Shown piece by piece: positions 1-11,269 of a DNA stretch of 64,000 nt; positions within the stretch are counted from its first letter, which is position 1; every line of letters starts with the position of its first letter. Both the position numbers and the translations under genes were made by a program. This DNA is from Mycolicibacterium chitae (GTDB taxonomy: Bacteria > Actinomycetota > Actinomycetes > Mycobacteriales > Mycobacteriaceae), in contig NZ_LR134355.1 in the NCBI RefSeq assembly GCF_900637205.1, positions 3,410,001 through 3,474,000 on the forward strand, in the 5' to 3' direction. Under the pieces are notes generated by a model that saw only the letters and a program-made list of their open reading frames with translations, had not been told where the DNA came from and did no database searches.

Positions 1-1
1 C

Positions 2-1597
2 GCCGAACGGCACTTCTCGCCCGCGCGGCTGAACCCGGAGATCATGATGGTCGAGAGCGACCGGGATCTGCGAAATCCGGCGGACTTCTTGGTGATCGAG
101 AAGATCGCCAAGGCGGTCTTCCAACTCGACGGCATCGGCCGCGTGCAGACCATCACCCGGCCCGACGGCACCCCGATCGAGAACACCTCGATCCCCTACA
201 TCATCAGCCAGCAGAGCACGCTGCAGCGCATCAACGAGAAGTACAACGCCGACCGCACCGCCGACATGACCAAACAGGCCGACGAGATGGCCAAGACCAT
301 CGAGAACATGGATCGGATGCAGGCCATCACCGTCGAGATGGCCGATACGACCAACCAGATGGTGACCTCGATGGACGGCATGGTCCTCAACATCGAGGAC
401 ATGCGGGACAACATCTCCAACTTCGACGACTTCTTCCGGCCGATCCGCAATTACCTGTATTGGGAACCGCACTGTTTCAACATTCCGGTGTGCTGGTCGC
501 TGCGTTCGATCTTCGATGTCCTGGACGGCATCGACGTGATGACCGACGACATGAAATCGATGATGCCGCACATGCATCGGCTCAACGAGCTGATGCCGCA
601 GATGATCGCGATCATGCCCGAGATGAAGCAGACCATGGTCAGCATGCGGGAGATGATGCAGACCATGCAGCAGACCCAGCTGGGTATGCAGGAACAGCAG
701 CGCATCATGCAGGAGACCTCGACCGAGATGGGTAAGGCCTTCAACGATGCGATGAACGACGACTCGTTCTATCTACCCGCGGAAGCTTTCGACAACCCTG
801 ATTTCGCAAAGGGTTTGGAGCAGTTCCTGTCGCCGGACGGGCATGCGGTGCGGTTCATGATCAACCACGAGAGCGATCCGATGTCCGCTGACGGCATCGA
901 GAAGATCGAACCGATCAAGACCGCCGCCAAGAATGCGATCAAGGGCACTCCGTTGGAGGGTTCGACGATCTACCTGGGTGGTACCGCGGCGACGTTCAAG
1001 GACATGGCCGACGGCACGCAGTACGACCTGTTGATCGCCGGCATCGCCGCGATCGCGCTGATCTTCCTGATCATGCTGCTGCTCACCAGGGCCATCGTGG
1101 CCGCCGCCGTGATCGTGGGCACCGTAGTGCTCTCGCTGGGCGCATCTTTCGGCATGTCGGTACTGCTCTGGCAGCATCTGCTGGGCATCGAGTTGCACTG
1201 GATGGTGCTGCCGATGGCGGTGATCATCCTGCTGGCAGTGGGCGCGGACTACAACCTGCTGGTGGTGTCCCGGCTCAAAGAGGAGAAACACGCCGGCCTC
1301 AACACCGGCATGATCCGGGCGGTCGGAGGTAGCGGTTCGACGGTCACCGCGGCCGGCATGGTGTTCGCGTTCACCATGATGGTGATGGCCGTCAGTGACC
1401 TGACCATCATGGGTCAGGTCGGCACCACCATCGGGCTGGGACTGTTGTTCGACACCCTGATCGTCCGATCGTTCATGACGACGTCGATCGCGGCGCTGCT
1501 CGGCAAGTGGTTCTGGTGGCCTCAGATGGTCCGGCAGCGACCCAAACCCCAACCCTGGCCGCCAGTTCAGCGTCAACCGGAGGATGCGTCGGTGTGA
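2..1597 (+). CDS. MmpL-family RND transporter, C-terminal part (5' end outside window)
   Basis: The reading frame is open from base 2, so the gene begins upstream; the first internal ATG (44) is not the start. MmpL proteins are inner-membrane RND transporters that export lipids or siderophores across the mycobacterial envelope using the proton gradient. The visible part is the second periplasmic domain, very rich in Met and Gln in a helical stretch, followed by the last membrane bundle. The conserved segment [15 protein letters not shown] carries the Asp-Tyr pair of the proton relay, and a Pro-rich tail ends the protein. About 530 residues are present out of a usual 950-1000. The substrate cannot be read from this half. 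It converges with a TetR gene 21 bases downstream. Confidence 0.93.
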   Translation, partial: AERHFSPARLNPEIMMVESDRDLRNPADFLVIEKIAKAVFQLDGIGRVQTITRPDGTPIENTSIPYIISQQSTLQRINEKYNADRTADMTKQADEMAKTIENMDRMQAITVEMADTTNQMVTSMDGMVLNIEDMRDNISNFDDFFRPIRNYLYWEPHCFNIPVCWSLRSIFDVLDGIDVMTDDMKSMMPHMHRLNELMPQMIAIMPEMKQTMVSMREMMQTMQQTQLGMQEQQRIMQETSTEMGKAFNDAMNDDSFYLPAEAFDNPDFAKGLEQFLSPDGHAVRFMINHESDPMSADGIEKIEPIKTAAKNAIKGTPLEGSTIYLGGTAATFKDMADGTQYDLLIAGIAAIALIFLIMLLLTRAIVAAAVIVGTVVLSLGASFGMSVLLWQHLLGIELHWMVLPMAVIILLAVGADYNLLVVSRLKEEKHAGLNTGMIRAVGGSGSTVTAAGMVFAFTMMVMAVSDLTIMGQVGTTIGLGLLFDTLIVRSFMTTSIAALLGKWFWWPQMVRQRPKPQPWPPVQRQPEDASV

Positions 1598-1618
1598 TTT
1601 TCCACGCGGCCGGGCCCC

Positions 1619-2191
1619 CTACTCGAAGTGCGGGGCCTTGCGCGTCAGCTGCTGCGCGACGGCCAACAAGGTCCGGTGGAGTTCCTCATCGCTGACGTCT
1701 TCCAGAGCCTTGTCCGTCACCGAGCCATAGATTCCGTGGGTGACGAACGAGATGAGGATCCTGCCCTCCGGCCTGGTGCCGTCGCCGATCAACAGATTGG
1801 TGAAGCGGTCGACGATCTCGGTGAGATCCTCGCGTGATTGCACGAGGCTCTCCAAGGCCGGATCGCGGGCGAGGACGGCAGACAGCCTCCGGTGCCGGAC
1901 ACTGAACTCGAGGAAGCCGCTGATGGTCACTTCGCGACGGGCATCCGGATCGGAGATCGCTTCGGCGATGGTGACCACCCGCGCCATGTCGTCGAACATG
2001 GGCTGCGCGGCGGCTGCCACGATGTCTTCTTTCGAGCGGAACTGGTAGTAAACCGAGGCTTTACCCACCCCGATGCTGTCGGCGATCATCTGCAGGGTCG
2101 TACCGCTGACACCGTGCTCGGCGAACTTCGCCAGCGCCGCTTCGAGCACCCGGGCCCGGGCAGTGCCCCGACCCAGTACCGACTTAGCCAC
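1619..2191 (-). CDS. TetR/AcrR family transcriptional regulator
   Basis: A 190-residue protein with an N-terminal helix-turn-helix (roughly residues 12-58: ALAKFAEHGVSGTTLQMIADSIGVGKASVYYQFRSKEDI), the standard TetR DNA-binding layout, followed by an all-helical ligand domain that I cannot assign to a ligand class. It faces the mmpL gene tail to tail, so it may control that transporter or the divergent PPOX-fold gene. Its length is normal for the family. A perfect 12-base palindrome lies about 55 bases upstream of its start and could be an autoregulatory operator. Confidence 0.9.
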   Translation of the reverse strand: MAKSVLGRGTARARVLEAALAKFAEHGVSGTTLQMIADSIGVGKASVYYQFRSKEDIVAAAAQPMFDDMARVVTIAEAISDPDARREVTISGFLEFSVRHRRLSAVLARDPALESLVQSREDLTEIVDRFTNLLIGDGTRPEGRILISFVTHGIYGSVTDKALEDVSDEELHRTLLAVAQQLTRKAPHFE

Positions 2192-2246
2192 TTCGTTCTC
2201 CTTGCTCCGCGCGGCGCTGCGTCAGCGAACCCACTACCTGGGAGTT

Positions 2247-2258
2247 CTCGACGTCGAG
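2247..2258. promoter_or_regulatory. Palindrome CTCGACGTCGAG, possible TetR operator
   Basis: A perfect 12-base palindrome in the 287-base intergenic region between the TetR gene and the PPOX-fold gene. TetR proteins bind palindromes and usually regulate their own promoter, so the position is suitable. CGACGTCG-type palindromes arise easily in high-GC DNA, so this is only a candidate. I see nothing else clear in the 2192-2478 gap. Confidence 0.25.
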
Positions 2259-2478
2259 TAAGCCGCGCGTAACAATCAGCTTAGCCAAGTGGATGACCTC
2301 GAGGCCGCCGAACCGCTGTCCTTCTGGTTACGTCGAATCCGGTGGGCCAAATGTTTCGATCGGAAGCTCCGGTCCGGACGAGGCGCTGCGGCGCCATCCT
2401 GGTTGGCCCGGTGCGGTTGGGGCATTCTGTGTCCGACTGCCCGCCCAACGACCTTCCCACCGAACGACGGAGACCCAG

Positions 2479-2904
2479 ATGCCCTCGCTACTGACCGACA
2501 ACGCCAAGACGATGCTGTCCAAGCCCAACCCCGCCGTCATCAGCACCGTTCGATCCGACGGACAACCCGTCTCGGCCGCCACGTGGTACCTGATGCGTGA
2601 CGACCAGGTCCTGGTGAACATGGATGTCGGCCGAAAGCGCCTGGAACACATGCGCAAAGACCCGCGAGTCTCGCTGACGGTGCTCGACGAGGCCAACTGG
2701 TACACCCACCTGACGCTCATCGGGCACGTCACCGAGATCTACGCCGACGACGGCCTCACCGACATCGACGCGCTGTCGCGGCACTATCAGGGCAAGCAGT
2801 ACCCGGACCGCGACCGTCCACGGGTCAGCGCCCTGATCGCGATCGACCGCGTGCACGGCTGGGGAGCGCAGAAGAACAACGATCAGCCCGACGGTCGGGG
2901 GTAG
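2479..2904 (+). CDS. PPOX-class probable F420-dependent oxidoreductase
   Basis: A 141-residue split-barrel flavin/deazaflavin-binding protein of the pyridoxamine-5'-phosphate-oxidase fold. It opens with LLTDNAKTMLSKPNPAVISTVRSDG and has the family pattern of a buried strand (ATWYLMRDDQVLVN) followed by KRLEHMRKDPRVSLTVLD. Mycobacterial members of this size commonly use F420 or only bind it. The frame stays open upstream to 2293, but the ATG at 2479 has a GGAG ribosome site about 8 bases upstream and matches the usual family N-terminus. The substrate is unknown. Confidence 0.85.
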   Translation: MPSLLTDNAKTMLSKPNPAVISTVRSDGQPVSAATWYLMRDDQVLVNMDVGRKRLEHMRKDPRVSLTVLDEANWYTHLTLIGHVTEIYADDGLTDIDALSRHYQGKQYPDRDRPRVSALIAIDRVHGWGAQKNNDQPDGRG

Positions 2905-3036
2905 GGCAGGATTAGAGAGCGGCAGCAGGGAAGTTCGTGGCTCGACGCAGATCGTGATGGCGTCGCCTGCGCGCTGGGAACCGCGCGGGGAGCAAGGTGA
3001 ATTGCACCCGACAGTCCCACGCCCGATAGTTCCAGC

Positions 3037-3330
3037 ATGGATTCAGTGGAGGTAAATCCGGACGACCTCATGGCTACCGCCATACTGCACGACGGCCTGG
3101 CCACGTCGTTGCTCGAAGCAAACGCCCCGCGCACAGGGGGCGCGTCCCATCAGCCCACTTCGGCCGCAACCAGAATGATCACCTCGGCGGTAGGCACTAT
3201 GGCCAAGGTATTCGCGAGTCGATTGGAGTCCAACGCGGCCTCCCTCGTCCAAGTAGCGACGGAGTTCACCAACAACGAGGGACGCTCCAGTGCAATCCTG
3301 GCCCAGGTCCAATCCCGAACCCCTCGATGA
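3037..3330 (+). CDS. EspC/WXG100-like ESX (type VII) secretion protein
   Basis: A 97-residue, mostly helical protein with no signal peptide. The N-terminus (VEVNPDDLMATAILHDGLATSLLEA) and C-terminal helix followed by EFTNNE resemble EspC-type type VII substrates. The FTNNE element could be a variant of the YxxxD/E secretion motif, with Phe in place of Tyr. Its stop overlaps the start of the next gene by ATGA, so the two are coupled, as expected for a substrate/partner pair. No strong ribosome site is visible before the ATG. The family assignment is from overall pattern and is moderately sure. Confidence 0.65.
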   Translation: MDSVEVNPDDLMATAILHDGLATSLLEANAPRTGGASHQPTSAATRMITSAVGTMAKVFASRLESNAASLVQVATEFTNNEGRSSAILAQVQSRTPR

Positions 3331-4136
3331 GCGTTGCTGCGCCCTCCCGGCCCCAGATCCAGACTTGGCGAACCGGCCACCTCACCGAGTCGGCCGCCTA
3401 CTTGGCAATCACTGCCGAGACGTGGGAGCACGCGTTCAGCACCGCGTACAACCACACCCTTGCGCCTGGCGGATCGCCCTGGTCCGGACAGACCGCTCAC
3501 GCCACAATCGTCCGCGCCCATGACGACCGACTGAAAGTGTTCGCGGTCGCCGACACACTCCACGAAACCGCTGCCAGAGCCCGCTCTGGAGCCGCCGAGA
3601 TCGAAGCGGCGCAACGAAGGGCCCTCGCGACGATCGCGCGGGCCGAGGAGGCCGGCCTCGCGGTTCACGATGATCTATCGGTCTCGTGGGAATCGTCGGG
3701 CAACGACTTCGGCGACTCCATCGGTGAAGCCGAGGCCAAGATTCACGCCGCACACATCTGGGCCGAGGCGCTCAGCCTGGTCGAGACCGACACAGCCGTG
3801 GCCAATTCGTTGACCACCACCGCCGGCCTCGGCCCGCTACCGGAACCTCCAGCAGTCGGCCCCCTCGAAGCAGATGCGGTTCAGCTTCCAGGCCCTCGGT
3901 GGGGTGCAACCACAGAGCTGCCACCTGCACCAGCCGGGAAGGAATGGCACTACTACTGGAACTGGGGCTGGACCCTCGAGGCCCCGCTCAAGAACTGCTC
4001 CACCGGAGAAAAATTCTGGGACACCGCCCTGATCGTCACCGGCGGACTCGGTGCAATCTTCACCGGACCGGTGGGCTTCATCGCCGGTTTGGCGGTCGCC
4101 GGCGAGGCGAGCCACGAACTCGGTCAGTGCAAGTGA
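3327..4136 (+). CDS. ESX-associated protein with C-terminal glycine-rich hydrophobic domain (possible effector)
   Basis: A 269-residue protein. Residues 1 to about 135 form a long helical domain typical of mycobacterial ESX-associated substrates (opening RPQIQTWRTGHLTESAAYL and containing PGGSPWSGQTAHA). A Pro-rich linker (about 165-200) follows. The short C-terminal domain starts EWHYYWNWGW and ends in a glycine-zipper hydrophobic segment with two cysteines (KNCS and the penultimate Cys). This layout of T7 module, linker and short terminal domain is that of polymorphic-toxin-like effectors. A membrane-active C-terminus is inference. It is coupled to the EspC-like gene and followed by a small membrane protein. 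Confidence 0.65.
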   Translation: MSVAAPSRPQIQTWRTGHLTESAAYLAITAETWEHAFSTAYNHTLAPGGSPWSGQTAHATIVRAHDDRLKVFAVADTLHETAARARSGAAEIEAAQRRALATIARAEEAGLAVHDDLSVSWESSGNDFGDSIGEAEAKIHAAHIWAEALSLVETDTAVANSLTTTAGLGPLPEPPAVGPLEADAVQLPGPRWGATTELPPAPAGKEWHYYWNWGWTLEAPLKNCSTGEKFWDTALIVTGGLGAIFTGPVGFIAGLAVAGEASHELGQCK

Positions 4137-4164
4137 CCGCCAGAACTCCGTCGAAAGAGAAACT

Positions 4165-4422
4165 GTGACAACTGCAGTGCTATACGGGTTGGCGTTCACG
4201 ATCCCGGCCATCATCTACTTTGCAATGGAGCCCAGAAAATCCACGCGTGAAGCCCAGATCCGTTCGGCCATAACACTGTTCGCTGTTGCGGTTTTCTGGG
4301 CAGCTGCAGTGTATGACTACTCACAGGGCCGCGCTCGAGTTCTCCTGCTTGTCTGCAGCCTGGTCCTGATGATCGCGGCAGGCCTGATTTTGAGGAAAGG
4401 CCGACTCGGCCCTCGCCTCTGA
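4165..4422 (+). CDS. Small three-helix membrane protein, possible immunity partner
   Basis: The GTG at 4165 gives an 85-residue protein after an AGAGA-type ribosome site. The frame is open farther upstream, but that extension overlaps the preceding gene and looks like shadow sequence. Three hydrophobic segments are predicted by eye (about residues 3-20, 33-50 and 58-75), separated by charged loops, with a basic C-terminus. I do not recognise the family. It lies 28 bases behind the putative ESX effector, and a small membrane protein there would suit an immunity role against a membrane-acting domain. That role is inference from context only. Confidence 0.6.
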   Translation: MTTAVLYGLAFTIPAIIYFAMEPRKSTREAQIRSAITLFAVAVFWAAAVYDYSQGRARVLLLVCSLVLMIAAGLILRKGRLGPRL

Positions 4423-4627
4423 CCGCACTACCGAACGCAACTGGTCGGGCGTCACCGAGCTGCTGATGCACCAGCGAGTAGCTGGCATTCAGTGGTGACA
4501 GCCGGTCCGTAGATCTTGGCTACCGACACCACAGCGGGGCGACGTCGCATCATCCAGCACTTCGCAGACGATAGCCCGCGAACCGCGAATCCCGCTCCGA
4601 CCAGTGGTCAAAGCGGGATTCGATACG

Positions 4628-4700
4628 TGGAGCTAAGGGGATTCGAACCCCTGACCCCCACACTGCCAGTGTGGTGCGCTACCAACTGCGCCATAGCCCC
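4628..4700 (-). tRNA. tRNA-Ala (anticodon GGC)
   Basis: Read on the minus strand, 73 bases fold as a cloverleaf: acceptor stem GGGGCTA paired with TAGCTCC, a D-arm, an anticodon arm with loop CTGGCAG (anticodon GGC), and the T-arm GGTTCGAATCC, with A as discriminator. No CCA is encoded. GGC reads GCC/GCU alanine codons. The flanking 4423-4627 stretch holds no gene that I can support. Confidence 0.95.
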
Positions 4701-4755
4701 TCAAGTGGTGCTCATCGAAGTTACACCACTTCCCCACCGGTCCCAAAACCGGTGC

Positions 4756-6023
4756 TCAGGGCACCTCTCCGGAAACCTCCGGACCCAGCGGGCGCGCCGA
4801 GGTGTGCTCGTGCGACGACCGCGGGCGGGTCTCCTGGGCCAGCATCCAGCCGAACGACGCCAGCACCAGGATTCCGCCGCTGATCAGGAACGCCCACGAG
4901 AACGACAGGTGCTGGGCAATGAGGCCCACCAGCGTCGAGCCGACGATCGAGCCCAGGTCGGCCATCATCTGGAAAGTGGCCACGGCGGTGCCGCCGCGGG
5001 CCTTGTTGCCGACGATGTCGGCCACGGCGGCCTGCTGCGGCGAGGAGAACATGCCGGTGGCCGCGCCGGCCAGCAGCGCGGCGATCAGGAACAGCGGCAG
5101 GTTCTCGGTGAACCCGACGATGGCGGTGGCGACGCCGGCGGTGGACAGTCCGATGATCAGCAGGATGCGCCGCCCCACGCGGTCGGACAGGTGCCCGGCA
5201 GGGATCACCGCGGCCACGTTGCCGATCGCGAAGGTGGCCAGCGCCAGGCCCGCCATCCCGACGCCCTGGTCCAGCACGTCGACGACGAACAGCGGCACCA
5301 GCGCGATACGCAGCCCGAAGGCCGACCAGCCGGTGGCGAAATTCGACAGCAGCGCCGCGCGGTAGGCCCGATTAGGCAACACGTCGCGCAGTCTCACCGG
5401 CGATTCGGTGGCCGGGGCGGGCGCGGCCAGCGACGAGTGCCGCAGGCTGATGAACACCACCGTGGCGGCCACCAGCAGCGCCCCGCCGTAAATCAGGAAC
5501 GGCGCCGACAGCCCCAGCCCGGCGGTCAGCGAACCGAGCACCGGTCCGCCCACGGAGCCCACCAGGAACGCCGAGGAGAACATGCCGGCCACCCGGCCGC
5601 GGGCGTTCTCGGGGCTGATCCGGATCATCAACCCCAGCGCCGAGATGAAGAACATGGTGGAGCCGATGCCGCCCAGCGACCGGAACAGCAGCAGCTGCCA
5701 GTACGACTGGGCGAAGGCACACGCCGCGGTGGACAGCGCGACGATCACCAACCCGCTGACGTAGATGCGCCGCTCCCCCAGCCGCTGCACCAGCAGCCCG
5801 GCCGCGGGCGCGAACACCAGGCGCATGAGCGCGAACGCGGTGATGACGAACGTCGCGGCGCTGATCGAGACGCCGAAGTGCCGGGCGTATTCGGGCAGCA
5901 CCGGAGCGACGACACCGTAGCCCAGCGCGATCACGGCGTTGGAGGCGATCAGCACCCAGACTTCGGACGGGAGCTTGGGCTCGGAGCGGCCGTCGCTCGC
6001 GCAGTCACCCTTCGCCTCAGAAG

Positions 6024-6027
<4 letters not shown>
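4756..6027 (-). CDS. Major facilitator superfamily exporter (12 TM)
   Basis: A 423-residue MFS protein with about 12 hydrophobic segments. It has the family motif [10 protein letters not shown] in the loop between helices 8 and 9 and [15 protein letters not shown] in the central loop. The likely start is the GTG at 6027, overlapping the phosphoglucomutase stop by GTGA; the long open frame upstream is shadow sequence inside that gene. It resembles drug or metabolite efflux carriers, but the substrate is unknown. Coupling to pgmA is probably operon packing rather than evidence for a sugar substrate. Confidence 0.88.
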
Positions 6028-7658
<1,631 letters not shown>

Positions 7659-7737
7659 GACCGCAATTGTGCCCCGTACGGATCGCGGCCGCCGATTACC
7701 CGTATCCCTGATTCCACACCAGACTGGTCGGCATGCA

Positions 7738-9177
7738 GTGCGAGCGCAGAGCGGCCACTTGGTGAACCTTCGACACGACCCGCGCACGGCAGTGCTGATC
7801 GCGCTGATCCTCACCATGGCCCTGGTGGCCATGGACACCACCATCCTGGCGACCGCCGTCCCGCAGGTGGTCGGCGACCTCGGCGGCTTCGATCAGGTGG
7901 GCTGGGTGTTCTCGGTCTACCTGCTGGCGCAGACGGTGACCATCCCGATCTACGGCAAGCTCACCGACCTCTACGGCCGCAAACCGGTCCTGGTCTTCGG
8001 CGTGGCCGTCTTCCTCCTCGGTTCGGCGCTGTCGGCCGGCGCCTGGAACATGCTGTCGCTGATCCTGTTTCGCGCGGTGCAGGGCATCGGCGCGGGCGCG
8101 ATCGGCAGCACCGTCCAGACCGTGGCCGGTGACCTCTACACCGTCGCCGAACGCGGCCGGATCCAGGGCTACCTGGCCAGCGTCTGGGGTATCTCGGCGG
8201 TGATCGCCCCGGCGCTCGGCGGCGTGTTCGCGCAATACCTGTCGTGGCGCTGGATCTTCCTGGTGAACATCCCCATCGGCGTGTTCGCCCTCTACCTGAT
8301 CGTCCGGGACTTGCACGACGACGTGGTCCGCCGCTCGCACCGGGTCGACTACCTGGGTTCGGCCCTGGTCCTGGTGGCCGCGGGCATGCTGATCCTCGGG
8401 CTGCTGCAGGGCGGCACCACCTGGGCGTGGAACTCCCCGGCCAGCTTCACCGTCTTCGCGGTCGCGGCAGTCGCCGCGGTCGCCCTGATCTTCGTCGAAC
8501 GTCGCGCCGCCGAACCGGTGCTGCCGTCATGGCTGTGGACCAAGCGGCGCACGGCGGCCTCGATGGCGGCCACCGCCACCGCGGGCATGATCGTGATCGG
8601 GCTGTCGGTCTACCTGCCGAACTGGGGGCAGACCGTGCTGGGGCTGTCCCCGATCGCGGCGGGCTTCGTCCTGGCCGTCATGAGCATCACCTGGCCGCTG
8701 GCCTCGGGCGTCTCCGCGCGGATCTACCTGAAGATCGGGTTCCGCAACACCGCGCTGCTCGGGGCGATCACCGCGGTCGCCGCCGGCGCGGGCTTCGCGC
8801 TGCTCGGCCCGGAATCGCCGGTGTGGCAACCGGTGGCGTGCACGGCGCTGATGGGCGTCGGCATGGGCTGGGTGTTCTCCCCGCTGATCGTCGGGCTGCA
8901 GAACACCGTCGGTTGGGACCAGCGCGGGACCATCACCGGCGGGCTGATGTTCGCCCGCTTCCTGGGGCAGAGCCTGGGCGCGGCCGGCTTCGGTGCCGTC
9001 GCCAACGCCATGCTGCGCCAGCAGCACGATCAGCCGGCCGCCGTCGCCATGCATGCGGCCACCCACGCGGTGTTCGTCGGCCTGTTGGTGGCCGGGCTGA
9101 TCACCGTGGTCCTGCTGATGTTCGTGCCGAGACGGTTTCCGAGCCACACCGCGACGACCGACGAACCCGCTGCTTAG
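7738..9177 (+). CDS. DHA2-family MFS drug efflux transporter (14 TM)
   Basis: About 479 residues with 14 predicted membrane helices, in the EmrB/QacA-type DHA2 family. Signatures are [16 protein letters not shown] sequence in helix 1 ([17 protein letters not shown]), [13 protein letters not shown] in loop 2-3 and [17 protein letters not shown] in helix 4-5. It would export hydrophobic compounds by proton antiport. The start is uncertain: the GTG at 7738 is preferred because frames farther upstream run into the divergent pgmA gene, and a later GTG at 7762 is possible. No adjacent regulator is seen. Confidence 0.88.
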   Translation: MRAQSGHLVNLRHDPRTAVLIALILTMALVAMDTTILATAVPQVVGDLGGFDQVGWVFSVYLLAQTVTIPIYGKLTDLYGRKPVLVFGVAVFLLGSALSAGAWNMLSLILFRAVQGIGAGAIGSTVQTVAGDLYTVAERGRIQGYLASVWGISAVIAPALGGVFAQYLSWRWIFLVNIPIGVFALYLIVRDLHDDVVRRSHRVDYLGSALVLVAAGMLILGLLQGGTTWAWNSPASFTVFAVAAVAAVALIFVERRAAEPVLPSWLWTKRRTAASMAATATAGMIVIGLSVYLPNWGQTVLGLSPIAAGFVLAVMSITWPLASGVSARIYLKIGFRNTALLGAITAVAAGAGFALLGPESPVWQPVACTALMGVGMGWVFSPLIVGLQNTVGWDQRGTITGGLMFARFLGQSLGAAGFGAVANAMLRQQHDQPAAVAMHAATHAVFVGLLVAGLITVVLLMFVPRRFPSHTATTDEPAA

Positions 9178-9206
9178 CCGGGCGATCGCCTACCTAGGCT
9201 CGATCC

Positions 9207-10199
9207 ATGGCGTCGGGCAGCTGGTGGTCGCGGATGGAGGCGGTTCTGGATGCCATCCCGATGGCGCTGCTGCGGCGCAGCATCGCCGTCTTCAACCGGG
9301 CGCCGCGTCCGGTGCGTCAAACGTGGCGGCTGGTGCTGCGCACGCTGCGGGGGGCCGCCCAGGATCGGGTGCCCGGTCTGGCCGCCGAGGCCGCGCTGTT
9401 CTCGCTAATCTCGTTGCCGGCGTTGCTGCTGGCGATCCTCGGGTCGTTGGGCTTCATCGCCGAGACGCTGGGCCCGGCGGGCACCGAGGCACTGCGTCAG
9501 CTGGTGCTCGAGGTTCCCGAGGCGTTCCTGTCGGAGCGCACCTTCGCCGCCTACGAGCAGACCGTGGAGGCCATGCTGGCGCAGCGGCGCGGCAGCGTGA
9601 TCTCCATCGGCATCCTGCTGAGTCTGTGGACCGGTTCGCGGGCGATGCACCGGTATCTGGAGACCATCGCGATCGCCTACGGCGTCAGTCCGCGCCGGCT
9701 GGGCCAACGGCGGCTGCTGGCGCTCGGCCTGACGGTCGCCGGCCTGCTCGGGGCCGTCGCGCTGCTGCCGCCGCTGGTGTTGGGCCCGGACCTCATCGAG
9801 TCGATGGCCCCGCCGGCGGTCGCCGCGGCGACGCTGCACGTCCTCGATCTGCTGTTCTGGCCGGCCGTGGGCGTCCTGGTGCTGCTGGGGTTGGCGACTC
9901 TGTACCACCTTGGGGCGCCGTGGCATACACCGTGGCGGCGTGACCTGCCGGGCGCCGTGCTGGCCATGGCGCTGTGGTTGGCCGCGGCCGCGGCACTGCG
10001 CGCCTACCTGGCGTTCAGCGTGCAGGACGACGCGGCCTACAGCCAGCTCGCGGTGCCGATCGCGGTGGTGCTCTGGCTCTACCTCACGGCGCTGGCCGTG
10101 CTCCTCGGCGCGGAGGTCAACGCGGTGATCGAGAAGATGTGGCCGCACGAGCGCCACCCCTGGCGCTTGCGCAGGCGCACCGCAGAAGATTCGCAGTAG
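9207..10199 (+). CDS. YihY/BrkB-family inner membrane protein
   Basis: A 330-residue integral membrane protein with about six helices. It shows typical YihY/UPF0761 sequence: [24 protein letters not shown] near the start, [16 protein letters not shown] in the middle, and the end motif [33 protein letters not shown]. The family was once called ribonuclease BN in error. Its members are envelope proteins of uncertain transport function. It lies just upstream of the crcB pair and may share its transcript, although no gene-specific link is known. Confidence 0.88.
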   Translation: MASGSWWSRMEAVLDAIPMALLRRSIAVFNRAPRPVRQTWRLVLRTLRGAAQDRVPGLAAEAALFSLISLPALLLAILGSLGFIAETLGPAGTEALRQLVLEVPEAFLSERTFAAYEQTVEAMLAQRRGSVISIGILLSLWTGSRAMHRYLETIAIAYGVSPRRLGQRRLLALGLTVAGLLGAVALLPPLVLGPDLIESMAPPAVAAATLHVLDLLFWPAVGVLVLLGLATLYHLGAPWHTPWRRDLPGAVLAMALWLAAAAALRAYLAFSVQDDAAYSQLAVPIAVVLWLYLTALAVLLGAEVNAVIEKMWPHERHPWRLRRRTAEDSQ

Positions 10200-10228
10200 A
10201 CGGCGGCACTGCCGTCATACTTTGCGAC

Positions 10229-10600
10229 GTGTTCGGTCACGACAAGCGCGCGCTGGCAGCGGTGTTCGTCGGCGGCGCGGTCGGCACGCTGGCCCGCGCG
10301 GCGCTGGCCGAGTTCGCGGTGCACGACCCGGCGCGCTGGCCGTGGCAGACGTTCGTGGCCAACATCGCCGGCGCGTTGTTGCTCGGCTTCCTGAGCACGC
10401 GCCTGCCGCCCGACAGCCATCGCCGACGGATGCTGGGCACCGGGTTCTGCGGCGGGTTGACGACGTTCTCCACCATGCAACTCGAGACCGTGCGGATGCT
10501 CGAACACCAGCACTACGGCCTGGCCCTCGGTTACACGGCGGTCAGCCTGGTGACCGGGCTGGCGGCGGTGCGGTTGGCCGGCGGGCTGGGGCGCCGATGA
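10229..10600 (+). CDS. crcB1: Fluoride ion channel subunit CrcB/FluC (first copy)
   Basis: A 123-residue four-helix protein of the Fluc family, which exports fluoride as a dual-topology dimer. Key sequence includes [31 protein letters not shown] (pore-lining Asn) and the central-metal motif [12 protein letters not shown] (TTFSTM). The GTG start at 10229 was chosen because the open frame upstream is shadow sequence inside the YihY gene. It overlaps the second crcB by ATGA. The two adjacent, similar-length subunits probably form a heterodimer with fixed opposite topologies, as in other Gram-positive genomes. Confidence 0.93.
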   Translation: MFGHDKRALAAVFVGGAVGTLARAALAEFAVHDPARWPWQTFVANIAGALLLGFLSTRLPPDSHRRRMLGTGFCGGLTTFSTMQLETVRMLEHQHYGLALGYTAVSLVTGLAAVRLAGGLGRR

Positions 10601-10968
10601 GCGTCCTGCTGTGGCTGGCGGTCGCGGTGCTCGGTGGGCTCGGCGCGGTCGCGCGCTACCTCGTCGACAGCGCGGTCACCCGCCGGGTCGCCCGGGCGTT
10701 CCCGTACGGCACCATGGCGGTCAATCTCAGCGGGGCGCTGCTGCTCGGTTTCCTCGGCGGGCTGACGCTGGGACCGTCCGCGGCCCTGCTGGTGGGCACG
10801 GCGTTTGTGGGCGCCTATACGACGTTCTCGACGTGGATGCTGGAGACCCGGCTGCTGGCCGAGACTCGGCGCTATTGGCCGGCGCTGGCCAACATCGTGG
10901 TGAGTGTCACGTTGGGCCTCGCGGCGGTCTGGCTGGGGCAGGCGATTGCGGCCCTGGGCAGGGGGTAA
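10597..10968 (+). CDS. crcB2: Fluoride ion channel subunit CrcB/FluC (second copy)
   Basis: The second 123-residue Fluc subunit, starting in the ATGA overlap with crcB1. It has [35 protein letters not shown] with the pore Asn, and [12 protein letters not shown] with the Na+-site TTFST motif. It differs from crcB1 in the charged loops, consistent with opposite membrane orientation in a heterodimer. Its stop codon lies inside the predicted IdeR box of the mbtL promoter, so the fluoride pair and the siderophore genes abut closely. Confidence 0.93.
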   Translation: MSVLLWLAVAVLGGLGAVARYLVDSAVTRRVARAFPYGTMAVNLSGALLLGFLGGLTLGPSAALLVGTAFVGAYTTFSTWMLETRLLAETRRYWPALANIVVSVTLGLAAVWLGQAIAALGRG

Positions 10969-10984
10969 GCCTAGCCTTGGCTTA
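10966..10984 (+). promoter_or_regulatory. Candidate IdeR iron box upstream of mbtL
   Basis: TAAGCCTAGCCTTGGCTTA is a 19-base near-palindrome matching about 13 of 19 positions of the IdeR consensus TTAGGTTAGSCTAACCTAA. It ends 24 bases before the mbtL start and overlaps the crcB2 stop. IdeR bound to Fe2+ represses mycobactin genes in mycobacteria, so the site fits the iron control expected for this locus. Confidence 0.72.
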
Positions 10985-11008
10985 CCCCGGCGTGTAGCGT
11001 CGCACGCC

Positions 11009-11269
11009 ATGGAAACGTCTCACCCGGAAGCGGTCAGTGCTGCCCTCGAAGAGATCCTGCGCGACGATCTCAGCGTCGACATCAGCCGGGTCACGCGTGA
11101 GTCGCGGCTGATCGACGACGTGGGCCTGGACTCGGTGGCCTTCGCCGTCGGCATGGTCGCCATCGAGGACAAGCTCGGCGCGGCGCTGACCGAAGAGGAC
11201 CTGCTCAGCTGCGAGACCGTCGGGGACCTCGAGGCGGCCATCCTGGCCAAGGTTCCCGCCGCCAAGTGA
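11009..11269 (+). CDS. mbtL: Acyl carrier protein of mycobactin side-chain assembly
   Basis: An 86-residue acyl carrier protein with the phosphopantetheine attachment serine in [15 protein letters not shown]. It carries the fatty acyl chain that MbtM activates and MbtN desaturates before transfer to the mycobactin lysine by MbtK. It is the first gene of the mbtL-mbtM-mbtN operon and has a candidate IdeR box just upstream. Its stop overlaps the mbtM GTG start. The locus order is that of the M. tuberculosis mbt-2 cluster. Confidence 0.9.
   Translation: METSHPEAVSAALEEILRDDLSVDISRVTRESRLIDDVGLDSVAFAVGMVAIEDKLGAALTEEDLLSCETVGDLEAAILAKVPAAK

Noticed and set aside
4051..4164. N-terminal extension of the small membrane protein
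   Set aside because: It overlaps the putative ESX effector in a different frame and has shadow composition; the GTG at 4165 has a ribosome site and directly precedes the first helix.
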